Assembly (NCBI GenBank): GCA_016219865.1
Contig: JACRKF010000043.1
Coordinates: 1-54,878 of the forward strand
Direction of reading: 5' to 3'
Length of the DNA: 54,878 nt
Source: Candidatus Woesearchaeota archaeon
GTDB lineage: Archaea; Nanobdellota; Nanobdellia; Woesearchaeales; DSVV01
In this document: positions 39,634 through 48,969 of the stretch, piece by piece
Layout: each line of letters begins with the position of its first letter
Numbering within the stretch: position 1 is the first letter of the stretch
Made by a program: the position numbers and the translations under genes
Notes under the pieces: model-generated
Told to the model about the DNA's origin: nothing
What the model saw: the letters and a program-made list of their open reading frames with translations, nothing else
The model's database searches: none

Positions 39634-41457
39634 ATGAATTCAGGAAGAACATTAGCAAGCATTTTAGTTGGAATTGTAGGATTTGGAGCACCAAATTATG
39701 CAGCAGCTAAAAATAAAAAGTATCCAGTTGCAATTCTTTTAGAAGATGCAGCTATAAATGCAACACCTAAAGAATTATATCAAGGTCAAAAATTAACATT
39801 AACTGCAACAGGAGATGTTCCAGAAGGAGCATATTTTGATGTTAATGGCAATAGAACAAAAGATGCTGAAGAAACAGCAGCTCCAACTGAAGTAACATTA
39901 GATACTGTTGGGAAAAGAACATTTAGTTTATATGGTCCTGATAATAAACTTATAGTTTCAACTTCTGAGTTTGATGTAAAAGCAGTTCCTGAAAGAGTTG
40001 TTGAGAAAGTTATTGAAAAAGTTGTTTCAGGAGAAGTTCCACAAGGAAATGGACTGCCATCACCATCAAAACCTATTTTTGAAAGACTTGATCTTCAATT
40101 AGATTTAGGCGGCGTTTTATTAAATGATACTGAAAGCCTTAATCTTCCAGCGCCTGCAAATCAATCTTCATTGTATAATCAATCTGGATTTAATTTTAGT
40201 CTAGTTATTCCAAGACTTGTTGTGCCAGTTCATGACTATTGGAATGTTTTAGGACGATTACAATTAAATTTTGGATTTCCAAACGGTGAACATACAATCA
40301 ATGAAAATGATGTTGGAAATATGGATGCATTTGTTTATCATATGTTACTTGCTCCAGGAGTAGAAGCAAAATTAGGAACTAATCATGCTAAAGCTTTTCT
40401 TGAAGCAGTTGTTGATTTAACATATATCAGCGCAAATGGTATTATTCAAAAACCAGGATTAAAACAAGGATTTCCTTTAACAGAAAGTTCAACACAATAT
40501 ACAATTGGAGCAAATGCTGGATTTGAATTTATGTTAGGCAATTCTGATATTAATGGATTGCTTCGCTTATTTGCAGGACCTCATTATTACAGTGATAAAC
40601 ATGGCGCAACTGGCGCAGTTGGTCAACTAGGACTTTCAGCTGCATTTAATTCACAATGGATTGTTGCTGAAGGAAGTGTATTGTATACTTTAAGTAGAGG
40701 TACTGTATTAAATCCAACAGCTACAGAAGATGTATCAACATTAAATTGGGATGCTTCAATTTTATTTTATCCAACACAAAGATTTGGATTTGGATATTGC
40801 GGAAAAGGAAGTTCAGCAGAACCAAGCATTGTTGGAGCTGATTTTATTGAAAGAAGCAGAGATGTTAGCGCGCATTCACTTTGTTTACGAGTAGGGTTAG
40901 GCGGAGATAGAGATTATTCTGGCAGAGAAAGTTTGGTAGAAAAAGTTGTGGATGAACCAACTACTCAGCCACAACCAGAACCAACTCCTGAACCAAGACA
41001 ACAATCAACTCCTGAACAACGATTACCAACTTACATTCCATCAACAGTTAGTTATGAAAAAGCAGAAGTATATGGAGATCAAGATCCATTTGAAGTTTAT
41101 AATCAATTAACAGACAAAGTTCGTGGTATGACTCGACTTTCTCTTGCAGATTATAATGCTAAACGAGCAGCATTTATGGTAAAGATTGATGAATTATCAT
41201 CAATGTCTGCTTCAGAATTAGCAGCTGGTAGATTTGTGCTTACACTTGATGAACTAGCTACTGATTTAAGTTTGTGTGATTATGCGCAAAAAACACTAAA
41301 CCAAGCAAGAAAAATAAATAAAGCATCATCTGATGCTTTAACTACTCTTAATGCTTATAGTGATAGTATAAATAAAATTTGTCAGAGAGTTGAAAAGCAA
41401 TACAGAGATAATGGTCTTTTGCAAACACAATCTCAACCAGTTGAAAAAGGTGAATAA
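39634..41457 (+). CDS. secreted protein with Ig-like N-terminus, beta-barrel-like central region, Pro-rich linker and helical C-terminus
   Basis: Signal-like MNSGRTLASILVGIVGFGAPNYAAA; alternating strands e.g. WNVLGRLQLNFGFPNG, AKAFLEAVVDLTYISANG, TQYTIGANAGFEFMLG; TTQPQPEPTPEPRQQ linker. Confidence 0.75.
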   Translation: MNSGRTLASILVGIVGFGAPNYAAAKNKKYPVAILLEDAAINATPKELYQGQKLTLTATGDVPEGAYFDVNGNRTKDAEETAAPTEVTLDTVGKRTFSLYGPDNKLIVSTSEFDVKAVPERVVEKVIEKVVSGEVPQGNGLPSPSKPIFERLDLQLDLGGVLLNDTESLNLPAPANQSSLYNQSGFNFSLVIPRLVVPVHDYWNVLGRLQLNFGFPNGEHTINENDVGNMDAFVYHMLLAPGVEAKLGTNHAKAFLEAVVDLTYISANGIIQKPGLKQGFPLTESSTQYTIGANAGFEFMLGNSDINGLLRLFAGPHYYSDKHGATGAVGQLGLSAAFNSQWIVAEGSVLYTLSRGTVLNPTATEDVSTLNWDASILFYPTQRFGFGYCGKGSSAEPSIVGADFIERSRDVSAHSLCLRVGLGGDRDYSGRESLVEKVVDEPTTQPQPEPTPEPRQQSTPEQRLPTYIPSTVSYEKAEVYGDQDPFEVYNQLTDKVRGMTRLSLADYNAKRAAFMVKIDELSSMSASELAAGRFVLTLDELATDLSLCDYAQKTLNQARKINKASSDALTTLNAYSDSINKICQRVEKQYRDNGLLQTQSQPVEKGE

Positions 41458-41459
41458 AT

Positions 41460-44234
41460 ATGAAAAACAAATTAATGATTTCAAAATTATTTGCAATGTT
41501 ATTATTATTATTGCTAGTAGTTGCGCCATTAGCATCAGCGCTAGGCAATGATAATGACAGAGATTTTATCGATGATGATATTGATAATTGTCCCTACAAT
41601 TCTAATATAAATCAAGCAAACACTGATTGGAAAGATCTTAATAATAACAATCAATTAGATGTTGGCGAAGATGCTTTAGGAGATGTTTGTGATGATAATA
41701 TGGCAGATCCTGTTATTACAACAGGAGATCAAGCTGTTGATGAAGAAGTAACATTGGAATTTACAGCATTAGCAAATAATGGCGGCGATGCAGTATTTGC
41801 TGATACATTGTTTGTTGCAGTTGAAGGCGCTCTTCCAACAGGAATGACTACACAAGATGTTACAACAAATGATGATCAAAAATTAAAAACAAAAAAGTTT
41901 ACTTGGAAACCTACTAAAACTCAAGGCGGACAAAATTATCAATTAACACTTGTTGCAACAGATGGTCCGATACAAGACGGCGATGCAGCAAGAGTAGTTA
42001 AAAAAACAATTACTATTGCAGTCAAAGATACAATCAAAGATCAACCACTGCCTGTAAATCATCAACCTGTTGCAGATTTTGTTTATTCACCAGCAGATCC
42101 AAAAGCATTTACTGTTGTTCAATTTACAGAAACAGCAAGTGATGCTGATGGCGATGAATTAACTTATGCATGGGACTTTGAGAATGATGGCAGTGTTGAT
42201 TCAACAGAAGCAAATCCAAGTTATCAGTTTACATCTATTGGCAACCATCAAGTAAGATTAACAGTTACAGAAAAAAATACAGCAGATCATTTAACAGCAA
42301 CTGTTGTAAAAACAATCTCAATAACAGAAATTGAACTAGTAAATGGTCTAGAAATTACATCATTGCAATGCTTTGAAAATGTTATTGTTGGCAAAGAACA
42401 AGTTTGCGGCATTAAAGTTAAAGATTTAACAACAAACAAGCCAGCTGTTGGAGCTGAGGTAACTTTATTATTTGACGATACAAAATCAACAATTGGCAAA
42501 TGCAAGACAGATATCAATGGCGGCTGCATAGTTGAATATATTGCTGAAAAAGTAGGAACATTTACAGTTACATCATATGCAACAAAAGTAATGCCTAATG
42601 GTGAAGCATTATGGGATCTTTCACAGAATTTGAAATTTACATATAATGTATTAGACCATGCATATGATATTGTTAACTTAGGCATTTTTAATTCAACTCA
42701 AAATATGAATCTTGGCGTAGAAGATCATGAGTATTATAGAGGAGAAGGATTCTTTATAAAATTCCAAGTAGTTGATAAGAATGATAACAATAAATTAATT
42801 ACTGATCCAGATTTAGTAACAAAAGCAACATTAGTAAGCACACCTGGCGGGTTTGTTGATCTTGCAGAGTTTCAAAAATTAAATGATGGATTTTTTTACT
42901 TTAATTTAGATGCAATTCCATTAACACATGACTACAAAGGAGACAGCAATGTATTTACATTTGCGTTTAACTTTAAAGAAAATAAAGGCGGAGAAGCAAA
43001 AGTTCAATTAAATATTCTAAACAATCCTCCAAAGATTGTTGGAGAGATTCCAGATATGGCTGTAGAAGAACAGAAAACATTTACATTTGATTTAACACCT
43101 TATGAATCTGACTTAGAAGATTCTGGAGACAATTTATTTTGGGGAGTCTCAGGAGCAGATGAAAGTTTGTTTACAGCATCAGTTGTTGGAAAAGTTTTAA
43201 CAATTGTTCCAATCAAAGAAGGCGTTGATACAATCACTTTAACACTTCGAGATCTTGACGGAGATATAGACAAACAAGATGTTGTTGTTACTGTTGTTGG
43301 CGGAAATGCAACTCTTCCATTAGCTGTGGCAATCAATGCTGACAAAACATCAGGAGAAGTTCCATTAACTGTGCAATTTACTTCTGCAGTATCAAATGCA
43401 GTAGGAGATGTTACGTATATATGGAACTTTGGCGACGGTGTTGATGCAGGTATTGCTGCTAATCAGGCAAATCCCAGCCATACATTTGCAAAAGTTGGCG
43501 TATATACAGTTCAATTAACAATTGTTGATTCAGCGCAGAATACTGCAACAGATTCATTGGTAATTGAAGTTAAAGAAAAAGCTTTACCGCAAGATACAAT
43601 TGTTGTCTTGTCAGCAACTCCTACTGAAGGAAAAGCGCCATTGATTGTTATATTTTCAACAGAAGGAACAGCAAGCACATGCGAATTTACTTTGGACTTA
43701 GATTTTGGCGACGGAAGCAATCATGCATCTGTTGACGGAAGCAACAATTTCGTAGCAACGCATATTTATCAAAATGCTGGAAAATACACTGCAACTTTGA
43801 CAGTTAATGCTGGAGCTTGCGGAGTATTTACTAAAACAGTTGTAATAACAGCATTTGATGCAGATAATTATGGACAAGGAAAAAGTGTTACTTCACGCGG
43901 TGTTGTTGAATGGAATAGATTACAATTATTGACTGGAGAAGAATACTCAGCAGGAGATGTTGCAGCTGTATTAGTTGACTTTCACAATGATGGGGACAAT
44001 GAAATGCAGAATGCAAGAATCGCAGTAACAATCCCTGAATTAGGAGTGCGAAGATCATTAGGCCCAGTTGATATTAATGAAGGAGCATCTTTTACTGAAA
44101 TTATTTATTTACAATTGCCATTTGATGCAACTGCCGGTGTTTATGATATCTTAGCAACTGTGCATGGTGACAACGTAGGCAATCACGACGAAGATGTTCA
44201 TAGGATTAAATTCCGTCAAATTACAATAAATTAA
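41460..44234 (+). CDS. surface protein with thrombospondin type-3-like Ca-binding segment and PKD domains
   Basis: DNDRDFIDDDIDNCPYNSNINQANTD…GDVCDDN; YAWDFENDGSVDSTEANPSYQFTSIGNHQVRLTV and YIWNFGDGVDAG…HTFAKVGVYTVQLTIVD. Confidence 0.88.
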   Translation: MKNKLMISKLFAMLLLLLLVVAPLASALGNDNDRDFIDDDIDNCPYNSNINQANTDWKDLNNNNQLDVGEDALGDVCDDNMADPVITTGDQAVDEEVTLEFTALANNGGDAVFADTLFVAVEGALPTGMTTQDVTTNDDQKLKTKKFTWKPTKTQGGQNYQLTLVATDGPIQDGDAARVVKKTITIAVKDTIKDQPLPVNHQPVADFVYSPADPKAFTVVQFTETASDADGDELTYAWDFENDGSVDSTEANPSYQFTSIGNHQVRLTVTEKNTADHLTATVVKTISITEIELVNGLEITSLQCFENVIVGKEQVCGIKVKDLTTNKPAVGAEVTLLFDDTKSTIGKCKTDINGGCIVEYIAEKVGTFTVTSYATKVMPNGEALWDLSQNLKFTYNVLDHAYDIVNLGIFNSTQNMNLGVEDHEYYRGEGFFIKFQVVDKNDNNKLITDPDLVTKATLVSTPGGFVDLAEFQKLNDGFFYFNLDAIPLTHDYKGDSNVFTFAFNFKENKGGEAKVQLNILNNPPKIVGEIPDMAVEEQKTFTFDLTPYESDLEDSGDNLFWGVSGADESLFTASVVGKVLTIVPIKEGVDTITLTLRDLDGDIDKQDVVVTVVGGNATLPLAVAINADKTSGEVPLTVQFTSAVSNAVGDVTYIWNFGDGVDAGIAANQANPSHTFAKVGVYTVQLTIVDSAQNTATDSLVIEVKEKALPQDTIVVLSATPTEGKAPLIVIFSTEGTASTCEFTLDLDFGDGSNHASVDGSNNFVATHIYQNAGKYTATLTVNAGACGVFTKTVVITAFDADNYGQGKSVTSRGVVEWNRLQLLTGEEYSAGDVAAVLVDFHNDGDNEMQNARIAVTIPELGVRRSLGPVDINEGASFTEIIYLQLPFDATAGVYDILATVHGDNVGNHDEDVHRIKFRQITIN

Positions 44235-44261
44235 TAGACCACTAAAAAGAGGCGACAAAAC

Positions 44262-44279
44262 CGAAACATTTATATATAT
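44262..44279 (+). promoter_or_regulatory. strong archaeal BRE/TATA promoter
   Basis: CGAAACATTTATATATAT, ~160 nt upstream of S-layer-like ORF start. Confidence 0.7.
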
Positions 44280-44438
44280 GGTATTATTTTCCACTTAGTA
44301 ATGGTTAATAATTAATACCACTAAACAAGGGTTTTAATTTTTGTCAATAATAACCAAAATAATAAGTCAAATAAAATAGATCAAATATATACAAGATATA
44401 TATTTATAATTTAGTTGAACATGAGGGGGTCAAGCAAC

Positions 44439-45746
44439 ATGAAAGCTATAAAAAATGTATTAAGTGTTTTAATGTTACTATTAGTATCACTAATGGTAGT
44501 AACGGATGCAAGCGCATTGGTAATCAATGACCAGGACTTGTCAGTTGTAGTTAATGAAGTTAGATTTAACGACAATGAATTAACTGAAGATGCTGTTATA
44601 GATAGTTTCGACAGAAATCAAAAAGCTGATGTAGTAGTAAGATTTACAGCTACACAAGATATTAGTGATCTAGAACTTGAAGTTTCCTTAAGAGGATATG
44701 ACCAAAAGGATAAAATAGTTGATTCCTCATCTTCAACAATGAATGTTAAAGCAAACACAAAGAAAACACAAAGTTTTGCATTAAACTTACCTTACAAATT
44801 AGACAAAGGAGAATATGCTTTGTTTGTTAACTTTTACACAAAACACAGATCATTCACAAAAAAATATATCTTAAACATGGATGCAGAACCTCATGCTATG
44901 GTTATCAGTGATGTATTATTTTCACCTTCAAACACAGTACAAGCTGGAAGAAGCATCTTAACAACTGTGCGTGTAAGAAACATCGGTGAAAAAGACGATG
45001 ATAAAGGATTAAAAGTAACAGTTGATGTGCCTGGATTAGGAATTTCAGCATCAGATTATGTAGAAGAATTAAATGATGATGAATCAACTTTAAGCGAAGA
45101 ATTATGGTTATTAGTGCCAAAATGCGCTAAAGCAGGAACATACGACGCTTATGTTACAGTTACATTCAGAGATGGTGACGAAAAAGTTACTGCATCAAGA
45201 CAAGTTACTGTATTAGAAAGCAACGATTGTCCATTAGCAGCAGGAAAACAAACAGCTGAAGAAAAAACAGTTTTAACAGTTGGATCAACTGCTCAAGATG
45301 TTGTTAAAGGAACAGCAGGCGCTATTTACCCTGTAACATTAACAAATGCAGGCAAAGAATCAAAAACATACGTAGTAAATGTTGATGGTTATTCAAGCTG
45401 GGCAAAAGTTAGTGTAAGTCCATCAAATGTTGTTGTATTAAACGGCGGAGAATCAAAAACAGCTTATGTTTATGTTACTCCATTGGAAACAGCAAATGCA
45501 GGACAACAAATGTTCAGTGTAACTGTTACATCTGGCAGTGAAACATTAAAACAATTTGCTATGACAGCAAATGTTATGCCAGGACAGCAAAAAACAGACA
45601 ATTGGGCTTCAGTTAAACGAGGCTTAGAAGTTGGATTAATTGTTTTAGTTGTATTGTTAGTAATCCTAGGATTAATCATTGCTTTTAACAAATTAAGAGG
45701 CAATGAAGAAGAAAAGGATGAAGAAGAAGGACAAACTTATTACTAA
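44439..45746 (+). CDS. putative S-layer protein with C-terminal TM anchor
   Basis: Signal peptide MKAIKNVLSVLMLLLVSLMVVTDASA, beta-rich repeats, C-terminal VGLIVLVVLLVILGLIIAF + acidic tail; GAGGGGGTC RBS-like. Confidence 0.75.
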   Translation: MKAIKNVLSVLMLLLVSLMVVTDASALVINDQDLSVVVNEVRFNDNELTEDAVIDSFDRNQKADVVVRFTATQDISDLELEVSLRGYDQKDKIVDSSSSTMNVKANTKKTQSFALNLPYKLDKGEYALFVNFYTKHRSFTKKYILNMDAEPHAMVISDVLFSPSNTVQAGRSILTTVRVRNIGEKDDDKGLKVTVDVPGLGISASDYVEELNDDESTLSEELWLLVPKCAKAGTYDAYVTVTFRDGDEKVTASRQVTVLESNDCPLAAGKQTAEEKTVLTVGSTAQDVVKGTAGAIYPVTLTNAGKESKTYVVNVDGYSSWAKVSVSPSNVVVLNGGESKTAYVYVTPLETANAGQQMFSVTVTSGSETLKQFAMTANVMPGQQKTDNWASVKRGLEVGLIVLVVLLVILGLIIAFNKLRGNEEEKDEEEGQTYY

Positions 45747-45747
45747 T

Positions 45748-45775
45748 AAAAAAATAGATTAACATCTATTTTTTT
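45748..45775 (+). terminator. hairpin terminator after S-layer-like gene
   Basis: AAAAAAATAGAT-TAAC-ATCTATTTTTTT perfect 12-bp stem ending in T-run. Confidence 0.75.
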
Positions 45776-45869
45776 ATACATTTTTTGTAATTTTTCTTTT
45801 TTCGGATTTTTATTAATATACGATTAGATTTTTTTCATGATTATTAATTATCTCGTTGGGGAACGATAG

Positions 45870-48134
45870 ATGGCAAAAAAAAAGGGCAATAAACAACTTA
45901 ATGATTATTCTATCACATTACTTTTCTTATTATCAATTCTTTCTACTTTTTTGTTTATCACGTTTCTTCCATCTGTCCAAGCTCAAGAAGAGTTTTCAGC
46001 AGTTGCGCAATCACAAATTACTGCATGCGCCTGCGCGCAATATCTTGGCACATTATCTTTATTTAATACTGGAACATTAACATCTCATTATAGCATAACT
46101 ACAGCTGGCGATGCTGCTGCATTTACAGCGCATAATCCATGGCAAACTGTTTTGCAATCAGGAGAAAAACAATCAATTGCTTATTATGTCAATATACCTT
46201 GCGATTATACAAAAGCATACACGCTTAAAACGCAAATAGAAACAAACATGGGCTATAAAAAAGAATTGCAGCAGCAAATAACTCCTGCGCTTTGTTCATC
46301 ATTACAAGCGTCTTATGTTGGCAATAATGCTTATAAGAATTGCGCATGCACTCCAACAATGTATGCTTTAAAGTTCAAGAATATTGGTTCTTATGCTGAC
46401 ATATTCTCGTTTTCATTAGATTTGCAAAAGGAATATTATCAAGTATCAGAATCTTCTTTATTATTGCTGCCTCAAGAAGAAAGAACTGTTTATTTTTATG
46501 TTAAATTGCCATGTGAATATTCATCAGCATATACATTTATTGCTTCTGTTGAAGCTCAATCAACAAAAGCTTTGCAACAATATCCGTTATATTTGCAGAT
46601 TGATAAAGCATGTTATCAACCAATTGTTGAATTTGGAAAAATGATTTCTGCCATAGATACTTTTGATACTTCTGGCACTTCAACTAATAATTCTATTGTT
46701 TCAACAATGAAGATAAATAATGTCTTGCAGAAAAATGTGCAGTTTGCTTATCATAAATCAGATACAAATTCATTTATTATTTGCGCAAATACAACTAATT
46801 TATTGCCTGTTAAAATAAAAAATCCAACAACTATACCAAATAAATTTTCAATTAATTTAGAAAATAAACAACCTTGGATGGTTGTTGATAATCATAAGAA
46901 TTCATTCTTAAGAACATATTCATTTTGGCTTTATGAAAAGCAAGAGCAATTAGTTGATTTGTTTTTCTTTCCACCTCTTTCAGCAGCAGGAACTTATGAA
47001 GGCAGCATATTAACAACATTACAATATGGCAAGGTTGCTTATAAAACCCCATTTTCTGTAGTTGTTAATGAATGCAAGCAAGGACAAATAATTCCGACTA
47101 CTGTTATACAATCTGCAGCGCAATTAAAATCATTAAATCAGACAAATCAAACTGCGCAGCAAACTCAGCGGCAGCAAAAGAATAAGCAGTTTGTTTTATT
47201 TATGGGATTATTTTTATTATTTATGCTTTTATTATTATTGATAGTTTTACTTTATTTTAAATATTTCTCATCCAAGCATTCTTCTGAAAAATCTTTAATT
47301 AAAGATGATGCTTTTGCAGAGGAGAATCTTGCAAAATTGCAAAATTCTCCCAATCAAGCAATTCGGACAGAAGAATCAACAGATCGTATAATAGCAGTTG
47401 AGGATGATGAACAATCAGAAGCTAGCAAAGATAAAAAGCATTGGTATCAAAGATATCTGCCATTGTTTATTGTTCTTTTTATTGTTTTATTATTGCTATT
47501 ATTGTTATTTTTTATCCAAACACCATCATTTTTAGATGGAAAGAATGTTGCTAAAAATGAAACGAAGAATGTCAGCATTGCGCAGCCTATACAGCCAAAG
47601 CAGGTTGTTAAGAATATTACTTCATTTATTAATAAGACTGAAATTAAAAATATTACTATACAAAAACCATTAACTCCAAAAGAGCTTGCTGTGCTTGCAT
47701 TCACTAACAGAACATTGTATATGAATGAGCCTTATTTTATTAATCTTAGCAAAAACTTTAAAGATAAAAATAATGATACATTAAGTTTTACGCATACTCC
47801 TGTTGAGAATATCAGCGTTAGCATAAGCAAAGGTATTGCATTATTGCAGCCTGAACTTGACTTTCTAGGCGTTAGAAAAATAGTGTTTACTGCATCAGAT
47901 AATAAAGGCGGAAAAGCAAAAACACCAGAGATAACATTAAATGTTATCAAACGAGAAAATCTTTTGAAATTGAAACAGAATTATGTGTTTATTTTTATTG
48001 CAATTCTTATATTGGCTGCATTTATTTTATTTTTGATATTCAGAAGAAAAGATTCTGATGCAGATGAAGAAGATGTTGAGCAAGAGCAAGCAGTTGTTGT
48101 CAAAAAAAAGATTATCAGGAAGAGAAAAAACTAG
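45870..48134 (+). CDS. multi-TM surface protein with tandem Cys-capped beta domains
   Basis: Signal/TM N-term; repeated CACxxx…PCxYxxAYT modules; three further TM segments and cadherin-like C-terminal domain. Confidence 0.75.
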   Translation: MAKKKGNKQLNDYSITLLFLLSILSTFLFITFLPSVQAQEEFSAVAQSQITACACAQYLGTLSLFNTGTLTSHYSITTAGDAAAFTAHNPWQTVLQSGEKQSIAYYVNIPCDYTKAYTLKTQIETNMGYKKELQQQITPALCSSLQASYVGNNAYKNCACTPTMYALKFKNIGSYADIFSFSLDLQKEYYQVSESSLLLLPQEERTVYFYVKLPCEYSSAYTFIASVEAQSTKALQQYPLYLQIDKACYQPIVEFGKMISAIDTFDTSGTSTNNSIVSTMKINNVLQKNVQFAYHKSDTNSFIICANTTNLLPVKIKNPTTIPNKFSINLENKQPWMVVDNHKNSFLRTYSFWLYEKQEQLVDLFFFPPLSAAGTYEGSILTTLQYGKVAYKTPFSVVVNECKQGQIIPTTVIQSAAQLKSLNQTNQTAQQTQRQQKNKQFVLFMGLFLLFMLLLLLIVLLYFKYFSSKHSSEKSLIKDDAFAEENLAKLQNSPNQAIRTEESTDRIIAVEDDEQSEASKDKKHWYQRYLPLFIVLFIVLLLLLLLFFIQTPSFLDGKNVAKNETKNVSIAQPIQPKQVVKNITSFINKTEIKNITIQKPLTPKELAVLAFTNRTLYMNEPYFINLSKNFKDKNNDTLSFTHTPVENISVSISKGIALLQPELDFLGVRKIVFTASDNKGGKAKTPEITLNVIKRENLLKLKQNYVFIFIAILILAAFILFLIFRRKDSDADEEDVEQEQAVVVKKKIIRKRKN

Positions 48135-48194
48135 TTCTTTACTAATTTCTCATTGTCAGAATTGCCACAATTAGAAAATCTTTTAAAAATTCTT

Positions 48195-48740
48195 TTAAAG
48201 ATAAGTCATCGGCACAATCTCTAAACTACAATTATTGATCTTCTCTTTTTTTATTTCCTTAAGACTTGCGATAATTGCTTTTTTAGGTTTGTATGCTTCA
48301 ATGAACGATCTCATTGCGCGTGTTATTTTTGCAGTTGTTCTCCAATAATACATGTGATATTGGTTTCTCAATTGATTATAAATAAAATTCTCATAGAGAA
48401 AATCAAATTGAATGTTTTCAAAATCTTCTAATAGATAATTTCTGATCCCATAATCAATAAAATATATTTTTGGGTTCTTTCGCAATTCGTTTGAAAGATT
48501 TTTATAAAATGGTGTTAGTCTTTGAACTACAAAAGAGTCTTCAAGCAATGGCAATATCTTTTTTACTTCTTTATATGTTAAACCTGTATTTTGTATTATC
48601 TCTTCATATTTTATAATGCCGCCCAGATGATGCGCAATAGTTTTTAGCATTTTTACTATATATTCCCTATATTTATTGCCATAAAGACTGATAACATCTT
48701 TTTCAATATACGTTGTAAAAATATTTCTGTTTTGGTTGAA
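48195..48740 (-). pseudogene. DUF4143-type AAA ATPase C-terminal remnant lacking AAA domain and internal nuclease-like core
   Basis: Frame extends without start: FNQNRNIFTTYIEKDVISLYG…GGIIKYEEIIQNTGLTYKEVKKILPLLEDSFVVQRL…YYWRTTAK then ITRAMRSFIEAYKPKKAI. Confidence 0.7.
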
Positions 48741-48839
48741 ATAACTAAGTTATCCTTACTAATTTGTTAGAAAAAACTAAGTTAATCTAATCAAGCAGTA
48801 AAAAGCTTAATAAATAGAAAGTTATTCTGATATTAGTAA

Positions 48840-48969
48840 GGGGTTGTATTTTAACTTGGCTAGAATCGCCGGCTCCAGTGAGAATGGAGCTATGAGCTAA
48901 ATGCGATGATTTAATATAAGCGATTCTTGAAGTTACCGGCAAATCTGGGTTCAAATCCCAGCAGCCCCA
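48840..48969 (+). tRNA. tRNA-Trp (CCA) with 56-nt intron at 37/38 (48879..48934)
   Basis: GGGGTTG/CAGCCCC acceptor, GCCGG/CCGGC anticodon stem, CTGGG-TTCAAAT-CCCAG T arm; BHB: bulges AGT and TTA, central CTCC/GAAG, inner GAGAAT/ATTCTT; spliced loop CTCCAGA; 74-nt mature; A73. Confidence 0.88.

Noticed and set aside
48872-48890. Alternative tRNA-Leu(GAG) reading using hairpin CTCCA-GTGAGAA-TGGAG
   Set aside because: Would leave GCCGG/CCGGC unexplained; the BHB-intron tRNA-Trp model pairs everything and gives CTCCAGA.
48879-48934. tRNA-Trp intron as a C/D-box guide RNA
   Set aside because: GCGATGATTT resembles box C, but no convincing D/D' (CUGA) boxes at proper spacing; left as possibility only.
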